Below the pieces are notes generated by a model. It saw only the letters and a program-made list of their open reading frames with translations. It made no database searches and was not told where the DNA came from. Both the position numbers and the translations under genes were made by a program. A DNA stretch of 8,157 nt from Moraxella equi (GTDB lineage: Bacteria > Pseudomonadota > Gammaproteobacteria > Pseudomonadales > Moraxellaceae). Below, in pieces: positions 6,284 through 8,157 of the stretch. The stretch lies in NCBI RefSeq assembly GCF_002027555.1, contig NZ_MXAP01000085.1, positions 1-8,157 on the forward strand, given 5' to 3'. Numbering within the stretch: the first letter of the stretch is position 1; each line of letters starts with the position of its first letter.

Positions 6284-7441
6284 TCAATCAAAAAACACTT
6301 TTTCTACTTTACCCGCCAATGTTTGATTAATAAACGGCGTATTTTTCCCCATTGATAACATCGTCTCATCGCTGACTGTCCATTCCTTATTTGGGTCAAT
6401 CAGCACCGCCCCGCCTTTCTCACTATAAATCGTTTCAATGCCTGCGATTTTGGCAGGATTGGTGCAAATCTTTTCCACCAGTTGTTCAGCCGTCAAAATA
6501 CCGTCCGCCACCAGTTTGCAAGCTAAGCTCACAAAAGTATCAAAATTGCTAATCCCTGCGGTGCTTTCAGGGAATGGGGCAAGTTTGGCGGTCATCGCTA
6601 ACGGCTCGTGATGGCTACAAATCGCATCAATCGTACCGTCCTGCAAGCCTTTTATCAACGCCTTTTGGTCAGTTTCTGAACGCAAAGGCGGATAAACAAA
6701 CGCCAAAGTATTATAGCCATCAATCGCATCGTCCGTCAGATGAAGTTGGTGCATGGCTACATCGCAGGTGACAGGCAAGCCCTTCGCCTTGGCGGTGCGA
6801 ATGAGTTCCACAGACGATTTACAGCTAAGACAGCTAAAATGAGCCGACACGCCCGTTTCTTCGACGATAAGAAGCTGTTTGGCAAGGGCGACCGTCTCGG
6901 CAATCCACGGAATGCCCGAAAGACCATGATAGCTTGCCACATAGCCATCGTGAGCCACGCCATTTTTGGTCAAGGACGGCTCGTCTGGGTAAAAAAACAC
7001 TTTAACATCAAAGGTTTTGGCGTATTCTAGCGAGCGTAACAGCACATCGTCATTGGCAAAGCCGTGCCGTGCATTACTCACCGCAATCGCTCCGCCTTGT
7101 TTGAGCCCTGCAATGTTGGCAAGTTTTTCACCGCCAAGCGATGCGGTCAAAGCCCCAATGGGGTATAGATGAATGCGACCGTCCGTGAGTGCCTTGTCTT
7201 TTAAGCCTTTTAATAGCGAGCCATTGTCAAGCACAGGCGTGGTGTCGGGCGGTGTGCAAATGTGCAAAATGCCGTTTTGATATGCCGAATTGCCTTCGCT
7301 TTTAAAAGTGCCGTGATTTGACTGCCCAAGTTCACGCAAACGACCGCACAAATCCACAATGGGCGGAATCAGCCATTTGTTGTGGGTGTCGCTGTCGGTT
7401 AGGGTTGGCGATTGCCAAGTGGGGGGGAGTAGGTTTTTCAT
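6284..7441 (-). CDS. pyrX: Dihydroorotase-like protein, probably non-catalytic PyrC'/PyrX
   Basis: A 385-residue member of the type I dihydroorotase (amidohydrolase) family of pyrimidine biosynthesis; automatic annotation would probably say dihydroorotase (pyrC). Several catalytic positions are changed. The usual DLHVHLRE metal motif reads DLCGRLRE (30-37), losing both histidines. The HCEDPSL-like motif reads YPDEPSL (151-157). EVTPHHL reads DVAMHQL (227-233). The TDHAPH motif reads SHHEPL (276-281), losing the catalytic Asp. The scaffold is kept: HFS (201-203), YPPLRSETDQ (250-259) and a full TIM-barrel length. This pattern fits PyrC'/PyrX of pseudomonads, an inactive partner needed for assembly of aspartate transcarbamoylase (PyrB). 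A true pyrC and pyrB should lie elsewhere; pyrB is not in the window. Its ATG overlaps the TGA of the upstream SUKH gene, suggesting translational coupling, with GAGAG just upstream as ribosome site. Confidence 0.85.
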   Translation of the reverse strand: MKNLLPPTWQSPTLTDSDTHNKWLIPPIVDLCGRLRELGQSNHGTFKSEGNSAYQNGILHICTPPDTTPVLDNGSLLKGLKDKALTDGRIHLYPIGALTASLGGEKLANIAGLKQGGAIAVSNARHGFANDDVLLRSLEYAKTFDVKVFFYPDEPSLTKNGVAHDGYVASYHGLSGIPWIAETVALAKQLLIVEETGVSAHFSCLSCKSSVELIRTAKAKGLPVTCDVAMHQLHLTDDAIDGYNTLAFVYPPLRSETDQKALIKGLQDGTIDAICSHHEPLAMTAKLAPFPESTAGISNFDTFVSLACKLVADGILTAEQLVEKICTNPAKIAGIETIYSEKGGAVLIDPNKEWTVSDETMLSMGKNTPFINQTLAGKVEKVFFD

Positions 7442-8067
7442 TCTTCGCTCTCTTCAAAGTCGTCCGCAATATCTTCAACAAATGCAAATTCTGAATTTAT
7501 CAACATTTGCAAATATTCATCAAAACTATCGGCAATCACCGTTAATTCATCTGGGTCGTGCAAATACATCACCACTTGCCCGATTTTTCCACTTTCTGAC
7601 GGAGAAGAATCAATAAATAATTTTGAAGTTCCGCCATTATTCATAGAATCTGAAAAATGTAGCCAATGCACTTTATCAAAATCATCAATAATTTTATCAT
7701 CAATTTCAACACCCCAATCAGGGTCTATGTCTCGATTGATATAATCCGCTAAAAATACAATTTCATCACTTGTTAAAATTTGCTCACTAGAATTTAAATA
7801 ACAAGGATAATTAAATTCATCTGGGATTGACGTCAATAAATAAAAGGCAATTTCTTGACCTTGATATTCTCGCCAATAAGTACCGTCCACAATTTTTAAT
7901 AAATCAATCAAAGATTGTGGGATTAAAGGAAATTTTTCTTTTAATTGGGCAATATGTTCATTGCTTGCCCCACAAATAACAGTTTCAAATTCATTCCATT
8001 CTGACAAACCACCAAAATCGGCATAGGCTTGTTTCAAACTTTTAAAATCTTGTTTTGCAATGGACAT
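7438..8067 (-). CDS. SMI1/KNR4 (SUKH) domain protein
   Basis: A 209-residue soluble, acidic protein of the SUKH superfamily. Many members are immunity proteins against polymorphic or contact-dependent toxins, though others have unknown housekeeping roles. Seen features: an N-terminal helix region with W24-NEFE, the IPQSLIDLLKIVDG segment (49-62) typical of the family, and the core strand W135...NNGGTSKLFIDSSPSESGK (143-161) leading to GQVV (163-166). The helix IADSFDEYLQML (178-189) and an acidic tail follow. The frame is open to 8121, but the ATG at 8067 is preferred because GGAGA lies 5 nt upstream and the extra residues are not family-like. Its stop overlaps the pyrX start. It is clearly more AT-rich than pyrX (sampled 60-base lines gave about 32% against 55% GC), which suggests separate origin. 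No toxin gene is visible in the window, so an immunity role is only possible. Confidence 0.87.
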   Translation of the reverse strand: MSIAKQDFKSLKQAYADFGGLSEWNEFETVICGASNEHIAQLKEKFPLIPQSLIDLLKIVDGTYWREYQGQEIAFYLLTSIPDEFNYPCYLNSSEQILTSDEIVFLADYINRDIDPDWGVEIDDKIIDDFDKVHWLHFSDSMNNGGTSKLFIDSSPSESGKIGQVVMYLHDPDELTVIADSFDEYLQMLINSEFAFVEDIADDFEESEE

Positions 8068-8102
8068 TATATTCTCCAAATTATAAAAGTGGTAATGGGT
8101 AA

Positions 8103-8157
8103 GGTGTGTACCACGCACCATTTAAAGTTTGTATTCTAAATAGTGGCATTACGCACC
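8103..8157. repeat. Second palindromic repeat, cut by the right edge
   Basis: GGTGTGT-ACC-ACGCACC (8103-8119) forms a short palindrome with one G-T pair. A further ACGCACC ends exactly at the window edge (8151-8157), 38 bp after the first. The layout (palindrome, AT-rich spacer, then CAT plus a second half-site) mirrors the element at 1796-1873, although the bases differ. It lies directly upstream of the SUKH gene and probably continues past 8157. Confidence 0.5.

Noticed and set aside
6574..7030. Forward-strand and alternate-frame open frames inside the dihydroorotase-like gene
   Set aside because: Shadow frames in a higher-GC gene, with no ribosome site and no recognisable protein features.
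8080..8085. Reverse-strand TATAAT just upstream of the SUKH gene
   Set aside because: No acceptable -35 box lies 16-18 bp upstream, and transcription would start on top of the Shine-Dalgarno.

Overview
The window looks like chromosomal DNA of a member of the Moraxellaceae, most likely a Moraxella species. This is inferred from moderate GC with AT-rich intergenic DNA, from an outer-membrane receptor very close to the Neisseria FetA/FrpB and Moraxella CopB type, and from an EpmB/EF-P pair of the gammaproteobacterial kind. No species can be named from sequence alone.

Left part (1-1767): epmB, the EF-P lysine 2,3-aminomutase, runs leftward off the window edge. It is head to head with efp, which encodes its substrate, elongation factor P with the modifiable Lys34. 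A near-consensus sigma70 promoter for efp sits in the roughly 100-bp gap, its -35 box almost touching the epmB start codon. efp ends at a good intrinsic terminator.

Middle (1768-6023): a short palindromic repeat element is followed by two leftward genes, each with its own terminator. One is a large multi-pass membrane protein built from about five 91-residue repeats (mechanosensitive-channel-like). The other is a TonB-dependent receptor of the FetA/FrpB/CopB family for ferric siderophore uptake. The receptor's upstream region holds a perfect 11-bp inverted repeat and a plausible Fur-like site.

Right part (6203-8157): two leftward genes with overlapping stop and start codons. The upstream gene encodes a SUKH (SMI1/KNR4) domain protein of low GC. 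The downstream gene encodes a dihydroorotase homologue that has lost key metal-binding residues, so it is probably the non-catalytic PyrC'/PyrX type that supports aspartate transcarbamoylase. The right edge cuts into a second palindromic repeat with the same layout as the first.

No CRISPR array, tRNA, rRNA, transposase or phage gene was seen. Most of the window is ordinary accessory-plus-housekeeping chromosome. The points most worth a second look are the SUKH-pyrX overlap, the two repeats of matching architecture, and the fetA control region.
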